A stretch of 64,000 bases of DNA. Source: Streptosporangium sandarakinum. GTDB lineage: Bacteria > Actinomycetota > Actinomycetes > Streptosporangiales > Streptosporangiaceae. Below the pieces are notes generated by a model, which saw only the letters and a list, made by a program, of their open reading frames with translations, was not told the origin of the DNA and did no database searches. A program made the translations under genes and the position numbers. The stretch is taken from contig NZ_JACCCO010000001.1 of the NCBI RefSeq assembly GCF_013409935.1, forward strand, positions 1,426,001 through 1,490,000. Reading direction: 5' to 3'. Numbering within the stretch: the first letter of the stretch is position 1; the number at the start of each line of letters is the position of its first letter. Positions 18,438-26,024 of this stretch are shown one piece after another.

Positions 18438-18780
18438 TCCACAGCAGCCGCAGCGCGGCGTTGACGAGGTAGACGGCGGCGAGCAGCGCGCCCACACCGG
18501 GACGGCCGGCCGCCACCAGGGCCACGGCGCCGCCACCGAACCAGACGACCTCCAGGGCGACCCGGGCGAGCCCGGTGGCCGGGATCGGCGCGTTGGCGCC
18601 GCCGCCCGCGCCGAAGACCGCCCAGACCACGGCGAACGCCACCGGGGCGCCCAGCCCGAGGAGCAGCCGCATCGGCCAGTTCGAGCCGGCGGTGAAGCCC
18701 CAGACCCCCGCCGCGACGAGGACGCCCAGCTCCAGCAGGAACATGACGAGGAGGTTCGCGCCTTTGGCGAGGTTCAGCAT
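18430..18780 (-). CDS. YrdB-family (DUF2568) small membrane protein
   Basis: A 116-residue protein with four hydrophobic segments: ANLLVMFLLELGVLVAAGVWGF, then LLLGLGAPVAFAVVWAVFGA, then a helix around VALEVVWFGGGAVALVAAG and a final one at LLAAVYLVNAALRLLW. ATG 18780 is chosen because GGAG sits 8 nt upstream; the longer frame runs into the operator region. The family is widespread in Firmicutes and actinobacteria with no known function. It is the first gene of the TetR-linked operon. Confidence 0.8.
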   Translation of the reverse strand: MLNLAKGANLLVMFLLELGVLVAAGVWGFTAGSNWPMRLLLGLGAPVAFAVVWAVFGAGGGANAPIPATGLARVALEVVWFGGGAVALVAAGRPGVGALLAAVYLVNAALRLLWNQ

Positions 18781-18812
18781 GGGGGGCTCCGATGAGGTTG
18801 ACGCTTCGTTGC

Positions 18813-18861
18813 GAGAGCAATGCTCTCTTAAAAGAGCAATGCTCGTCAAGAGCAGTGCTCT
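18813..18861. promoter_or_regulatory. three TetR-type operator palindromes in tandem
   Basis: GAGAGCAATGCTCTC (18813-18827), GAGCAATGCTC (18834-18844) and AGAGCAGTGCTCT (18849-18861) share the half-site AGAGCA. They lie between the divergent YrdB operon and the TetR gene. The rightmost copy overlaps the expected -35 region of a TATCGT -10 at 18883, so autorepression is likely. Confidence 0.8.
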
Positions 18862-18895
18862 CTTTTATTTTCGCCGCTCTGATATCGTCCTGGCC

Positions 18896-19594
18896 ATGAG
18901 CTCAAGCCGAACAGCACGGGAACGGGTCAGAGCCGAGCTGACCAGGGAGATCGCCGACATCGCGCGCCGGCAGCTCGCCACCGAGGGGGCCACGGGGCTC
19001 TCACTGCGGGCCGTCGCCCGGGAGATGGGCATGGTCTCCTCGGCGATCTACCGCTACTTCCCCTCCAGGGACGACCTGCTCACGACCCTCATCATCGACG
19101 GCTACAACGCCCTCGGCGAGGCCGTGGAGAACGCCGACGCGGCCACGCCCCACGAGGACCACACCGGCCGGTGGCTGGCGGTCTGCCACGCCGTACGGGA
19201 CTGGGCGCTGGCCCACCCGCACGAGTACGCCCTGCTGTACGGCTCGCCCGTGCCCGGCTACCAGGCGCCGCAGGACACCGTCGCCGCGGCCGTGCGCGAC
19301 ACCGTCGTCTACGGCCGCATCGTCTCCGACGCCTACCACGCCGGGGCGCTGAACCCGCCGGACGTCGCCCCTCCCCCGTCGGCGGCGTTCGCCGAGGACG
19401 CCGCCCGGGTACGGGAGATCATCTCGGACATCCCCGACGACGTGGTCGCCCGCGCCCTGGTCGCCTGGACCGGCCTGTTCGGCTGGGTCAGCTTCGAGCT
19501 GTTCGGCCAGTTCAACGGCGCGATCCTCAACCGCGACCCGGCCTTCGACCACGCCATGCGCTCCCACGCCGCCTACCTCGGCCTGCCGCTCTGA
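18896..19594 (+). CDS. TetR-family transcriptional repressor
   Basis: A 232-residue regulator. The N-terminal helix-turn-helix is LSLRAVAREMGMVSSAIYRYFPSRDDLL (about residues 39-66), followed by a ligand-binding domain with WTGLFGWVSFELFGQF typical of the WHG-type C-terminal domain. ATG 18896 lies 7 nt after a TATCGT -10-like box and has no ribosome site, consistent with leaderless translation. It presumably binds the three palindromes just upstream and controls itself and the divergent YrdB-epimerase-oxidoreductase genes. Confidence 0.92.
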   Translation: MSSSRTARERVRAELTREIADIARRQLATEGATGLSLRAVAREMGMVSSAIYRYFPSRDDLLTTLIIDGYNALGEAVENADAATPHEDHTGRWLAVCHAVRDWALAHPHEYALLYGSPVPGYQAPQDTVAAAVRDTVVYGRIVSDAYHAGALNPPDVAPPPSAAFAEDAARVREIISDIPDDVVARALVAWTGLFGWVSFELFGQFNGAILNRDPAFDHAMRSHAAYLGLPL

Positions 19595-19691
19595 CCCCGT
19601 CGTGGTGCGGCTCCCGGCCGGGCCCGGGAGCCGCACCAGTGGGCAGGGGGCGGTCCGCCGATCACGGAGTCGCCGGGCAGGGTGTCCCGGT

Positions 19692-19738
19692 CGAAGGAGT
19701 TCCGCCGCCGTTCCCCGCCGAAGGAGCTCCGCCGCCGT
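19692..19738. repeat. 20-bp direct repeat upstream of the YciI-like gene
   Basis: CGAAGGAGTTCCGCCGCCGT (19692-19711) recurs with one mismatch at 19719-19738, spacing 27 bp. It lies just upstream of the TAGGCT box at 19746. Confidence 0.7.
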
Positions 19739-19759
19739 GATCGTCTAGGCTGGGCGGCC

Positions 19760-20314
19760 GTGGAGTATTTCGTGTACGGCCGCGACCGCCCCGGCATGTT
19801 CGGGCTCAAGGTGCGCCTGAGCGAGGACCACTGGTCCTTCATGGACGGGTACGCCGAGCGGCTGGTCGCCCGCGGCCCCACGATGACCGGCCACGATGAT
19901 GAGGCCGAGCCGACGGGCAGCCTGCACATCGTCGATCTTCCGGACACCGAAGCCGCCCGCACGTTCGCCTACGAGGAGCCGTACCACCGGGCCGGCATCT
20001 TCGAGTCGGTGCAGCTGTGCCGCTTCCGCAACGTCCTGGGCCGCACCATGTGGGAATTCACCGAGGCCGTGGACGGCTACGGACGATTCCTGGTGATCGC
20101 CATGGGCGGGTCCGCCCCCGCGCCGGCCACGTCGAAACACCTGATCGTGTACGGCGAACTGCTCTCCCTCAACGGTGAGACACGCCTCGGCCGGGCGGCC
20201 CTGGTGGAGGCGCCGGACCGCGAGGCCGCCGCAGCGCTGCTGCCGTCCAGCGGTGACGACCGTACGGAGGTCCACCCCTGGCGCTTCGGCGGCAGACCCG
20301 CCCAGGGCCCCTAG
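19760..20314 (+). CDS. YciI-like (dimeric alpha-beta barrel) protein
   Basis: A 184-residue protein from GTG 19760 (MEYFVYGRDRPGM). The first 90 residues match YciI-type ferredoxin-fold proteins (SFMDGYAERLVARGPTM, SLHIVDLPDTEAARTFAYEEPY). A second half repeats the pattern more weakly (HLIVYGELLSLNGE, EAPDREAAAALLP). The start is set by TAGGCT 8 nt upstream, suggesting a leaderless mRNA. The stop TAG is part of a CTAG where an IS5-family end begins, so the original stop and its context were reused rather than broken. Function is unknown. Confidence 0.75.
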   Translation: MEYFVYGRDRPGMFGLKVRLSEDHWSFMDGYAERLVARGPTMTGHDDEAEPTGSLHIVDLPDTEAARTFAYEEPYHRAGIFESVQLCRFRNVLGRTMWEFTEAVDGYGRFLVIAMGGSAPAPATSKHLIVYGELLSLNGETRLGRAALVEAPDREAAAALLPSSGDDRTEVHPWRFGGRPAQGP

Positions 20315-20545
20315 GCCGTGTTTCATAAGGCGCTGAGCCACTGGTTGATCGCAGCGATGACGACGACGGCTTCGTAGCGTACGGCGAGCTTGTCGTAACG
20401 GGTTGCCATGCCGCGGCCGCCTTTGAGCAGGTTGATGCCGCATTCCATGGCGTGGCGCAGCCGGTAGAGCGCGGGGTCGAAGGCGAGTGAGCGGCCTCCC
20501 TCCGACCCCTCTTGGCCGACCGCCGCCGTCGAGTCATCGTTCATG
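20314..20545 (-). mobile_element. IS5-family remnant, C-terminal transposase end
   Basis: The frame ending at 20323 reads FDPALYRLRHAMECGINLLK and ATRYDKLAVRYEAVVVIAAINQWL, the last about 60 residues of an IS5-family DDE transposase including the catalytic Glu region (here MECGIN). The upstream two thirds are gone. The terminal inverted-repeat sequence GGCCGTGTTTCATAA runs from 20314 and is preceded by CTA, giving the CTAG target seen for the intact element at 22514. Confidence 0.82.
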
Positions 20546-20618
20546 GTGCCGCGGCTCGGCCCCGGCCTCGCCCGCACTCAGCTCCACTGACGACCGTTCC
20601 GATCCTCCTCCGGCGCCG

Positions 20619-21206
20619 TCACCGGGAGTCGGTTGCGGAGCGCATCCCGTCGATGCCGAAGGCCAACAGGCGCTCGCCCTGTGCGGGCGATGTCTGTTCC
20701 CCGACCCAGGAGACCGAGTTGATCAGGGCGTAAAGGTCTGAGGCGGTGACATCGGCGCGCATGCTTCCGGCGGCCTGCGCACGGTTGAGGAGCTGTTCGC
20801 CGGCGGTGAGCACCGCTTGGCAGGCGGCATGCAGGTGCGAGCTCTCGTCCTCGATGCTGCGCATCAGCGAGGTCACCAGCCCCCGATAGACCGTGGTGTG
20901 CGCCATGGCCGCGCGCGCCCAGATGAGCAACGCCTCGTCCGCGGACGGGTGATCGAGGAGATCGCGGGCCTTGTCGGACAACGCTTGCATGCGGTCGCGC
21001 AGCAACGCCTCCAGCAGCGCCTGCCTGGTGGGGAAATGGCTGTAAAGGGTTCCGTTCGCCACGCCGGCGCGCCGGGCGATCTCCTCCAGCGAGGCTTCAA
21101 CGCCATGTTCAGCGAAGATCGTGGCCGCTTCAGCCAGCAACCGTTCGTAGTTGCGGCGCGCGTCAGCGCGCATCCTGCGCCGCGGCGCAGGATCGACGGT
21201 CGTCAT
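20619..21206 (-). CDS. TetR-family transcriptional repressor
   Basis: A 195-residue regulator with helix-turn-helix ASLEEIARRAGVANGTLYSHFPTRQALLEAL (about residues 36-66). ATG 21206 is preferred to the longer frame because GGGAG lies about 7 nt upstream. It is divergent from the NmrA-type oxidoreductase, with a perfect TTGAGAC/GTCTCAA palindrome between them. That arrangement is typical for a repressor of an adjacent NAD(P)-binding reductase. Confidence 0.92.
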   Translation of the reverse strand: MTTVDPAPRRRMRADARRNYERLLAEAATIFAEHGVEASLEEIARRAGVANGTLYSHFPTRQALLEALLRDRMQALSDKARDLLDHPSADEALLIWARAAMAHTTVYRGLVTSLMRSIEDESSHLHAACQAVLTAGEQLLNRAQAAGSMRADVTASDLYALINSVSWVGEQTSPAQGERLLAFGIDGMRSATDSR

Positions 21207-21227
21207 AAGCGCTCCCGGATTGCCAAG

Positions 21228-21265
21228 TTGAGACTGTCTCAATATATTTCTTGAGACAGCCTCAG
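21228..21265. promoter_or_regulatory. TetR operator pair, TTGAGAC half-sites
   Basis: TTGAGACTGTCTCAA (21228-21242) is a perfect palindrome around a central T. TTGAGACAGCCTCAG (21251-21265) is a second, imperfect copy 23 bp on. Both lie between the divergent TetR and NmrA-type genes. Confidence 0.82.
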
Positions 21266-21292
21266 TTTACTACCTCGCGAAAGGCCCCTTCG

Positions 21293-22198
21293 GTGAACAC
21301 TGCCGGCAACCCCATCCTCGTGACCGGTGCGACCGGACGCCAAGGCGGTGCCACCGCCGCCCGTCTCCTGGCCGCAGGCCGGCCGGTACGTGCCCTCGTC
21401 CGCGACCCGGACTCCCCAGCCGCCCGGACGCTGAGAGCCCAAGGCGCCGAGCTGCACACCGGGAACCTCGACGATCCCGGCTCGCTCGCGGCGGCCGCCG
21501 CCGGCGTCCACGGCATCTTCGCGGTCACGCCTGACGACGATGACGTCGAACGCGAGATCCGCCGCGGCCGTGATCTCGCCGACGTCGCGGCGGCAGCCGG
21601 CGTCTCCCACTTCGTGTTCGCCTCGGTCGGCGGGGCCGACCGGGGCACCGGCATCCCCTACTGGGAGAGCAAATGGCAGATCGAGCAGCACATACGCGCG
21701 CTCGGCCTGCCCGCGACGATCCTGCGTCCGGTCCGCTTCATGGAGAACCACACCATTCCCGGCCTGCCTCTCGGCGGCATCGTCGACGGAGAGCTCAGGC
21801 ACCTGTTCGACCCGGAGACACCGGTGCAGCTCATCGCCGCCACCGACATCGGCGCCCTGGCCTGCCTCGCCTTCACTCGCCCGCAGGAGTACCTCGGACA
21901 GGCGATCGAGATCGCCGGCGACGAACTGACCCCCAACCGGACGGTGGAACTCATCAGCCGCAGCCTCGGACGCGAGATCACCTACCGGCAGGTCTCCATC
22001 GACGGCACCGGACTGGGCCCGGAGACGCAGCGCGCCTTCACGGACGAGCGCGGTCTGTGGCGAGCCGACATCGCGGCGCTGCGCGAACGCCACCCCGGCC
22101 TGCTGGACTTCCAGACCTGGCTCGAGCACGGCGGAACCGAACAGATCCGAGCCCTGTTCCAGGACTCACCAGGCCGTGTTTCGAAAGATCATGCGTGA
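21293..22198 (+). CDS. NmrA-family NAD(P)-binding protein
   Basis: A 301-residue SDR-like protein with dinucleotide motif LVTGATGRQGGATAARLLAAG, GVSHFVFASVGGAD in the active-site strand and RFMENHTIPGLPLGG. GTG 21293 is chosen, with AAAGG about 9 nt upstream. The last eight residues (GRVSKDHA) are encoded by sequence that looks like an IS end (GGCCGTGTTTCGAAAG from 22172), so the native C-terminus was probably slightly different. It is likely induced when the divergent TetR releases the TTGAGAC operators; the substrate is unknown. Confidence 0.85.
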   Translation: MNTAGNPILVTGATGRQGGATAARLLAAGRPVRALVRDPDSPAARTLRAQGAELHTGNLDDPGSLAAAAAGVHGIFAVTPDDDDVEREIRRGRDLADVAAAAGVSHFVFASVGGADRGTGIPYWESKWQIEQHIRALGLPATILRPVRFMENHTIPGLPLGGIVDGELRHLFDPETPVQLIAATDIGALACLAFTRPQEYLGQAIEIAGDELTPNRTVELISRSLGREITYRQVSIDGTGLGPETQRAFTDERGLWRADIAALRERHPGLLDFQTWLEHGGTEQIRALFQDSPGRVSKDHA

Positions 22199-22277
22199 GG
22201 CGTATCAGTGATCGTTGAACGAAGAGGTCTCCGGTAGTCGGTTCAACTACCAAGAAGAATGAAATACCGGAGACCTC
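22172..22277. mobile_element. probable left-end remnant of another IS
   Basis: GGCCGTGTTTCGAAAG at 22172 resembles the IS end at 20314 (GGCCGTGTTTCATAA). It is followed by a 13-bp inverted repeat GAGGTCTCCGGTA/TACCGGAGACCTC (22224-22236 with 22265-22277). No transposase frame is recognisable. The stretch 22199-22513 otherwise holds no gene that I can support. Confidence 0.45.
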
Positions 22278-22331
22278 GCGGCCAGCGTGGTGGTGACGAG
22301 GGAGACCGCCGGCCCCTTTCGCGGAGACATG

Positions 22332-22372
22332 AAAAAGCCCCCGACGAGGGTGGGACGGGTCTCGTCGGGGGC
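22332..22372 (-). terminator. Rho-independent terminator on the minus strand
   Basis: The 12-bp perfect stem GCCCCCGACGAG/CTCGTCGGGGGC (22337-22348 with 22361-22372) is followed on the minus strand by five U. The only minus-strand gene that could use it is the HATPase gene at 23450-23920, from which it is now separated by the IS at 22514-23450. Confidence 0.75.
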
Positions 22373-22513
22373 GGGTCCGGCCGGCCACGGGGGAAGGCTC
22401 GGGCCGGACGTCCGGTGGCGGCCTCGCCTCTCACCCCTCCACGAAAAGGCGCGGCCGCCCGGCTTCCCGATCGGCGGGTACGCGATCGATCGGGAAATCT
22501 CGTCCGTCTCCTA

Positions 22514-23450
22514 AGGCGTGTCTGATAAATGATCTCGGTGGTGCGGTTAGATGATTCCTCGTGGTGCGACGAGGTGAGCTGACTGACAAGGCCTGGCAGC
22601 GGATCGAGCCCCTGCTGCCCGCCAAGGATGGCAGGGGACGGCCCTGGCGGGATCACCGCGCGGTCATCAACGGGATCTTGTGGAGGTTGCGGACCGGAGC
22701 GCCCTGGCGCGACGTACCGGAGCGCTACGGTCCCTGGCAGACCTGCTACGAGCGGTTCAAACGCTGGGAGGAAGACGGCACCTGGACCCGCCTGCTGGAG
22801 GAGATGCAGGTCAAAGACGACTCCCTCGGTGCGGTGGAGCTGGTCGTCAGCGTCGACTCCACCATCGCCCGAGCCCACCAGCACGCTGCCGGCGCCCGAA
22901 AAAGGGGGACGGCGGAGGGACGATCGACGCGAAAGCCTCCCAAAGACGACAAGCCCTCGGCCGATCCCGGGGCGGGCTGACCACCAAGCTCCATCTGATC
23001 ACCGAAGCCCGTGGCCTGCCGCTTGCCCTGCACCTGACCGGCGGCAACATCAACGACTGCACCGCCTTCGAAGCGGTGATGGGCACCTTCCGGCTGCGCC
23101 GTCGCATCGGCCGTCCCCGTACCCGGCCGGACCGGCTGGTGGCGGATAAGGGCTACTCCTTTCGGAAGATCCGCCTGCATCTGCGGCGGCGCGGCATCGG
23201 CGCGGTCATCCCTGAGCGGTCCGATCAGATCGCCGCCCGCAAGCGCAAGGGCAGCCGCGGAGGCCGCCCGCCCGCCTTCGATGCCGCGGCCTACAAGGGG
23301 CGTAACGTGGTGGAGCGGTGCTTTGCCAAGCTCAAGCAGTGGCGAGCCGTCGCCACCCGCTACGACAAGCTCGCCGGCCGCTACCTCGCGGGCGTCACCA
23401 TCGCTTCCCTGCTGCTCTGGCTCCGCCACGCCGAATTATCAGACACGCCT
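22514..23450 (+). mobile_element. complete IS5-family (IS427-type) insertion sequence, 937 bp
   Basis: The terminal inverted repeats AGGCGTGTCTGATAA (22514-22528) and TTATCAGACACGCCT (23436-23450) match over all 15 bases. TA is duplicated at both ends (22512-22513 and 23451-23452), so the original target was C-TA-G. Two overlapping transposase frames linked by a -1 shift, and the TA duplication, are characteristic of the IS427 group. The right target half supplies the transposase stop codon. Confidence 0.92.
22561..22980 (+). CDS. IS5-family transposase, first frame (OrfA)
   Basis: A 139-codon frame starting GTG 22561, carrying the N-terminal transposase region (LTDKAWQRIEPLLP, RDHRAVINGILWRLRTGAPWRDVP) and the first catalytic Asp in VVSVDSTIARAHQHAAGA. 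Beyond about residue 113 the frame is out of register. At 22899-22908 the sequence A5G5 allows a -1 shift into the second frame, so the active enzyme should be an OrfA-OrfB fusion. The short frame alone lacks the other catalytic residues. Confidence 0.85.
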   Translation: MVRRGELTDKAWQRIEPLLPAKDGRGRPWRDHRAVINGILWRLRTGAPWRDVPERYGPWQTCYERFKRWEEDGTWTRLLEEMQVKDDSLGAVELVVSVDSTIARAHQHAAGARKRGTAEGRSTRKPPKDDKPSADPGAG

Positions 23451-23453
23451 TAG
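22894..23453 (+). CDS. IS5-family transposase, second frame (OrfB), reached by -1 frameshift
   Basis: This frame has no start of its own. It continues from KKGDGGGTIDAKAS after the A5G5 slip site and carries the second Asp in DRLVADKGYSF and the Glu in GRNVVERCFAKLKQWRAVATRYDKL, completing the DDE triad. The stop TAG (23451-23453) lies outside the element: TA comes from the target duplication and G from the CTAG target. The product would be a transposase of about 297 residues, normal for IS427-type elements. Confidence 0.85.
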
Positions 23454-23920
23454 CCGGATCGCCCGGAGGTCGGCTCGGAGACGGACAGGTTCTTCGGATC
23501 CTCCGAGTGGGGTACGGCCCGGATGGCGCACCAGACCGTACGGCCCAGGCCGGGGCCGAGCTCGCGCGCACCCCACTCCAGGGAGAGCTCGCGGATGATC
23601 AGTAGTCCTCGACCGTCCTCCGCGTACGGCTCCCTGCGGACGTGGGGACCGGAGAACAGCGACCCCGGGTCGTTGACCTCGATGTAGACGACCTCCCCGG
23701 TGGCGCTGAGGGTGAGGCCGATGAAATCACCGGGGCCCGAGTCGGAATGCCGGATCGCGTTGGTCACCAGCTCCGACGCCGCGAGCACGACGTCGTCGAC
23801 CGCCGGATGATCGTCACCGAGCCATCCGCGTACCTCGGAACGGGCACGTGAGACGGACTCGTGGACGCCCGGCAGACCGGTCCGGCCGAGAACCTTCGGT
23901 TCCGTGCTCGGTGCTTTCAT
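23450..23920 (-). CDS. HATPase-domain regulator (anti-sigma-like, AbaA-type)
   Basis: A 156-residue GHKL ATP-binding protein related to SpoIIAB/RsbW-like kinases. The N-box is VLAASELVTNAIRHSDSG, the G1 region is IEVNDPGSLF and the G2 region DGRGLLIIRELSLEWGA. It is divergent from an XRE/DUF5753 gene followed by a DUF397 gene, a trio often found together in sporulating actinomycetes as regulators of development or antibiotic production. The stop codon is TAA made of the TA target duplication plus the first base of the IS; before insertion it would have been TAG. The protein sequence is therefore intact. Confidence 0.88.
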   Translation of the reverse strand: MKAPSTEPKVLGRTGLPGVHESVSRARSEVRGWLGDDHPAVDDVVLAASELVTNAIRHSDSGPGDFIGLTLSATGEVVYIEVNDPGSLFSGPHVRREPYAEDGRGLLIIRELSLEWGARELGPGLGRTVWCAIRAVPHSEDPKNLSVSEPTSGRSG

Positions 23921-24065
23921 GACTTCACCCCCTTGAAGGGTTTCTCCTCGTTCAGCCTTATGAGCATCTCGAATCTCAGCTACATTCGGTAGCCGATTGA
24001 CTCCTTAGAGTCATGAACAGTTGCGCCGGAAGGCCGGTTGAAGCCGCCGTCCCCCGGGAGGCAAC

Positions 24066-24893
24066 ATGCCGAAAGAGATGGAGCTCTGCCCCGCCGACTC
24101 GCCGACCGCCCTATTCGGTTTCGAGCTGCGCCGGCATCGCAAGGCTCGTGGATGGTCGCAGATCAAGCTGTCGAAGGCGGTGCCGTACTCGGTCGGCACG
24201 ATCAGCATGATCGAGACCGCGAAGCGGTCACCGTCCGAGGAGTTCGCGCGCTACTGCGACGAGGCCCTGGAGGCGGAGGGCGCCCTGATGCGGCTCTGGC
24301 CGATGGTCAGCCACGCCGCGGCCCCGCCGTGGTTCCGGCCATGGCTCGACGTGGAGGCCACTGCGGAGGCGATCCGTACCTGGGAGCCGCTGATCGTCCC
24401 TGGGCTACTCCAGACCGAGGACTACGCCAGAGCCATTCTGAGTGGCGAAATCGGTGTGACACCCGAACAGGTCGAGCAGCAGGTGACCGCGCGAATGGAG
24501 CGCCAATCCATCCTCAAACGCTCCAAGCCTCCCTTGTTCTGGGTGGTCATCGACGAAGCAGTCCTCCACCGGCCCATCGGAAGCCCTGCCGTTATGACGG
24601 CGCAGATCTCCTATCTGGTCGAAGCCGCCCAGACACCTCGGACCACCGTTCAGGTGCTGCCACTCAACGCCTACTCCACGACCGGCCTGGCCGGAGGGTT
24701 CGCCATCGCGCAGACCCAGGGGGTGTTCGATACGGCATACGCCGAATCAGCCGGCGTGATGAGCCGGGTAACGGATCGCCCGGAAGATGTGAGCGTTCTA
24801 GCATACAGATACGAAGGAATCCGCTCCCAAGCACTACCTCAGCGCGATTCTCTAGAGTTGATCAAGGAGACGCTGCAACGATGGACGAGCTGA
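24066..24893 (+). CDS. XRE-family regulator with DUF5753 domain (WhiJ-like)
   Basis: A 275-residue regulator. The N-terminal helix-turn-helix is LRRHRKARGWSQIKLSKAVPYSVGTISMIE (about residues 20-50). The rest is the DUF5753 ligand domain with WEPLIVPGLLQTEDYARAIL, ERQSILKR and TVQVLPL. ATG 24066 follows GGGAGG by 6 nt. It overlaps the DUF397 gene by 13 nt and is divergent from the HATPase gene. In the known WhiJ/BldB-type clusters the XRE and DUF397 proteins act as a pair, sometimes toxin-antitoxin-like; that role here is inference. Confidence 0.9.
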   Translation: MPKEMELCPADSPTALFGFELRRHRKARGWSQIKLSKAVPYSVGTISMIETAKRSPSEEFARYCDEALEAEGALMRLWPMVSHAAAPPWFRPWLDVEATAEAIRTWEPLIVPGLLQTEDYARAILSGEIGVTPEQVEQQVTARMERQSILKRSKPPLFWVVIDEAVLHRPIGSPAVMTAQISYLVEAAQTPRTTVQVLPLNAYSTTGLAGGFAIAQTQGVFDTAYAESAGVMSRVTDRPEDVSVLAYRYEGIRSQALPQRDSLELIKETLQRWTS

Positions 24894-25093
24894 CCGGAGA
24901 ACTCAATGGCGCCGTCTGGCGCAAGTCCAGCCTGTCGGGGCCTGACGGCGGAAACTGCGTGGAGGTGGCGAAGCTGTCCGGGGACCGCAGGGGCGTCCGC
25001 GACAGCAAGAACCTGTCCGGTCCCGCACTGGTTCTCACCCCCGGCGCATGGGCTGATTTCCTCGCGACGCTGAAGAACGGCGAATTCGACTAG
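24881..25093 (+). CDS. DUF397 small protein
   Basis: A 70-residue protein with the family pattern AVWRKSSLSGPDGGNCVEVAKL and VRDSKNLSGPALVLTPGAWADFL. ATG 24881 is preceded by AAGGAGA inside the end of the XRE gene, with which it overlaps by 13 nt. DUF397 proteins accompany DUF5753 regulators throughout actinobacteria and probably bind them; no enzymatic function is known. Confidence 0.92.
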   Translation: MDELTGELNGAVWRKSSLSGPDGGNCVEVAKLSGDRRGVRDSKNLSGPALVLTPGAWADFLATLKNGEFD

Positions 25094-25212
25094 TCGCCGA
25101 ATGCGAACACCGGAAAGGCGCCCGGCTCCGTGAGGCCATTTCATCTTGACGACACAGGTCGTAGGGCCGCTGCGGATCCCGGGCCGGAAAGCTGCTGCCG
25201 TATCGTGCCTGG

Positions 25213-25608
25213 CTACAGAGCGATGAGGCCGGCATGTGCCGGCTGAAACCCGCAGGCCCCGAAGTAGAAGTCCTTCAGGTCATCGTCGAAGTCGACGTGG
25301 AGCCATTCACACTTGGCCGCGCGGGCCTCTCTGACGGCGACGGCGATGAGTTCGGTCCCGACACCGCGCCGCCGGACTCTTTCCGTCACGAGGGTGTCGA
25401 GGATGAAGGCGTGGACGGCACCGTCCCATGCCACATTGACAAAGCCGACGAGCTCCCCGTTCTCCGTGGCGCAGACCCACCCGAGGCTGTGCCGGTTGAC
25501 CTGAGCCCACCAGTCATCCTTCAGAGGCGCATGACCGAAGCCCTCCGCGTGCAGTGCGTTGATCGCCGTATTGTCGAAGTGGCCCCGCCACTCGTATGCA
25601 ACCGTCAC
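25213..25608 (-). CDS. GNAT-family N-acetyltransferase
   Basis: A 131-residue acyl-CoA-dependent transferase. The acetyl-CoA pyrophosphate loop is VRRRGVGTELI (about residues 77-88), preceded by the beta-strand HAFILDTLVTE and followed by LKDFYFGACGF near the end. Its full GNAT core is short but complete. The substrate is unknown. GC content in this gene and in the next two spacers looks lower than in the neighbours. Confidence 0.85.
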   Translation of the reverse strand: MTVAYEWRGHFDNTAINALHAEGFGHAPLKDDWWAQVNRHSLGWVCATENGELVGFVNVAWDGAVHAFILDTLVTERVRRRGVGTELIAVAVREARAAKCEWLHVDFDDDLKDFYFGACGFQPAHAGLIAL

Positions 25609-25802
25609 GGAATGATCGTAGGAAGAGGCTCACGCCGTCGGCAACGAGTTTCCAGCGGCCCCCTCTCAACCCGGTAGCGCAGGTCGCGGGCTCGTTGCTC
25701 TTCGCGCAGGCCGGCTGGTCAAAGCCATCCTCATCCTTCAAATGCGCGAGGCAAGACGAAAACGTTCCGTACCCGAGACCCGGCCGATTCCGTATCGGGC
25801 CC

Positions 25803-26024
25803 TCATTCTCTGGAACGGGCGAACAGTTCGAGATGGGAGCAGCGGATACAGCGGAACGCCTCGATGATCCAGCGCGTCTTTCCCATACGCTTGGCATTGC
25901 CGAGCGGACCGCGCTCCAGGGAACCTGCGATCCAGCGACCGTATCCCCGTGAGTACTCGCCGGCATCCTCGACGAATCCCGGCTCCAGGTCCGTACCGTC
26001 ACATTGAGTACAGCGCATGTTCAT
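25803..26024 (-). CDS. small zinc-ribbon protein, 73 aa
   Basis: Two CxxC knuckles, CTQCDG at residues 5-8 and CIRCSH near 59-62, flank a middle containing YSRGYGRWIAG and GPLGNAKRMGKTRW. This is the layout of small conserved zinc-ribbon proteins (DUF6487-like). No ligand or partner is evident. It lies between a GNAT gene and the multicopper oxidase operon, on the opposite strand to the latter. Confidence 0.65.
   Translation of the reverse strand: MNMRCTQCDGTDLEPGFVEDAGEYSRGYGRWIAGSLERGPLGNAKRMGKTRWIIEAFRCIRCSHLELFARSRE

Noticed and set aside
22259-22525. small ORFs between the NmrA gene and the IS
   Set aside because: No ribosome site or domain; the stretch is IS remnant plus a minus-strand terminator.
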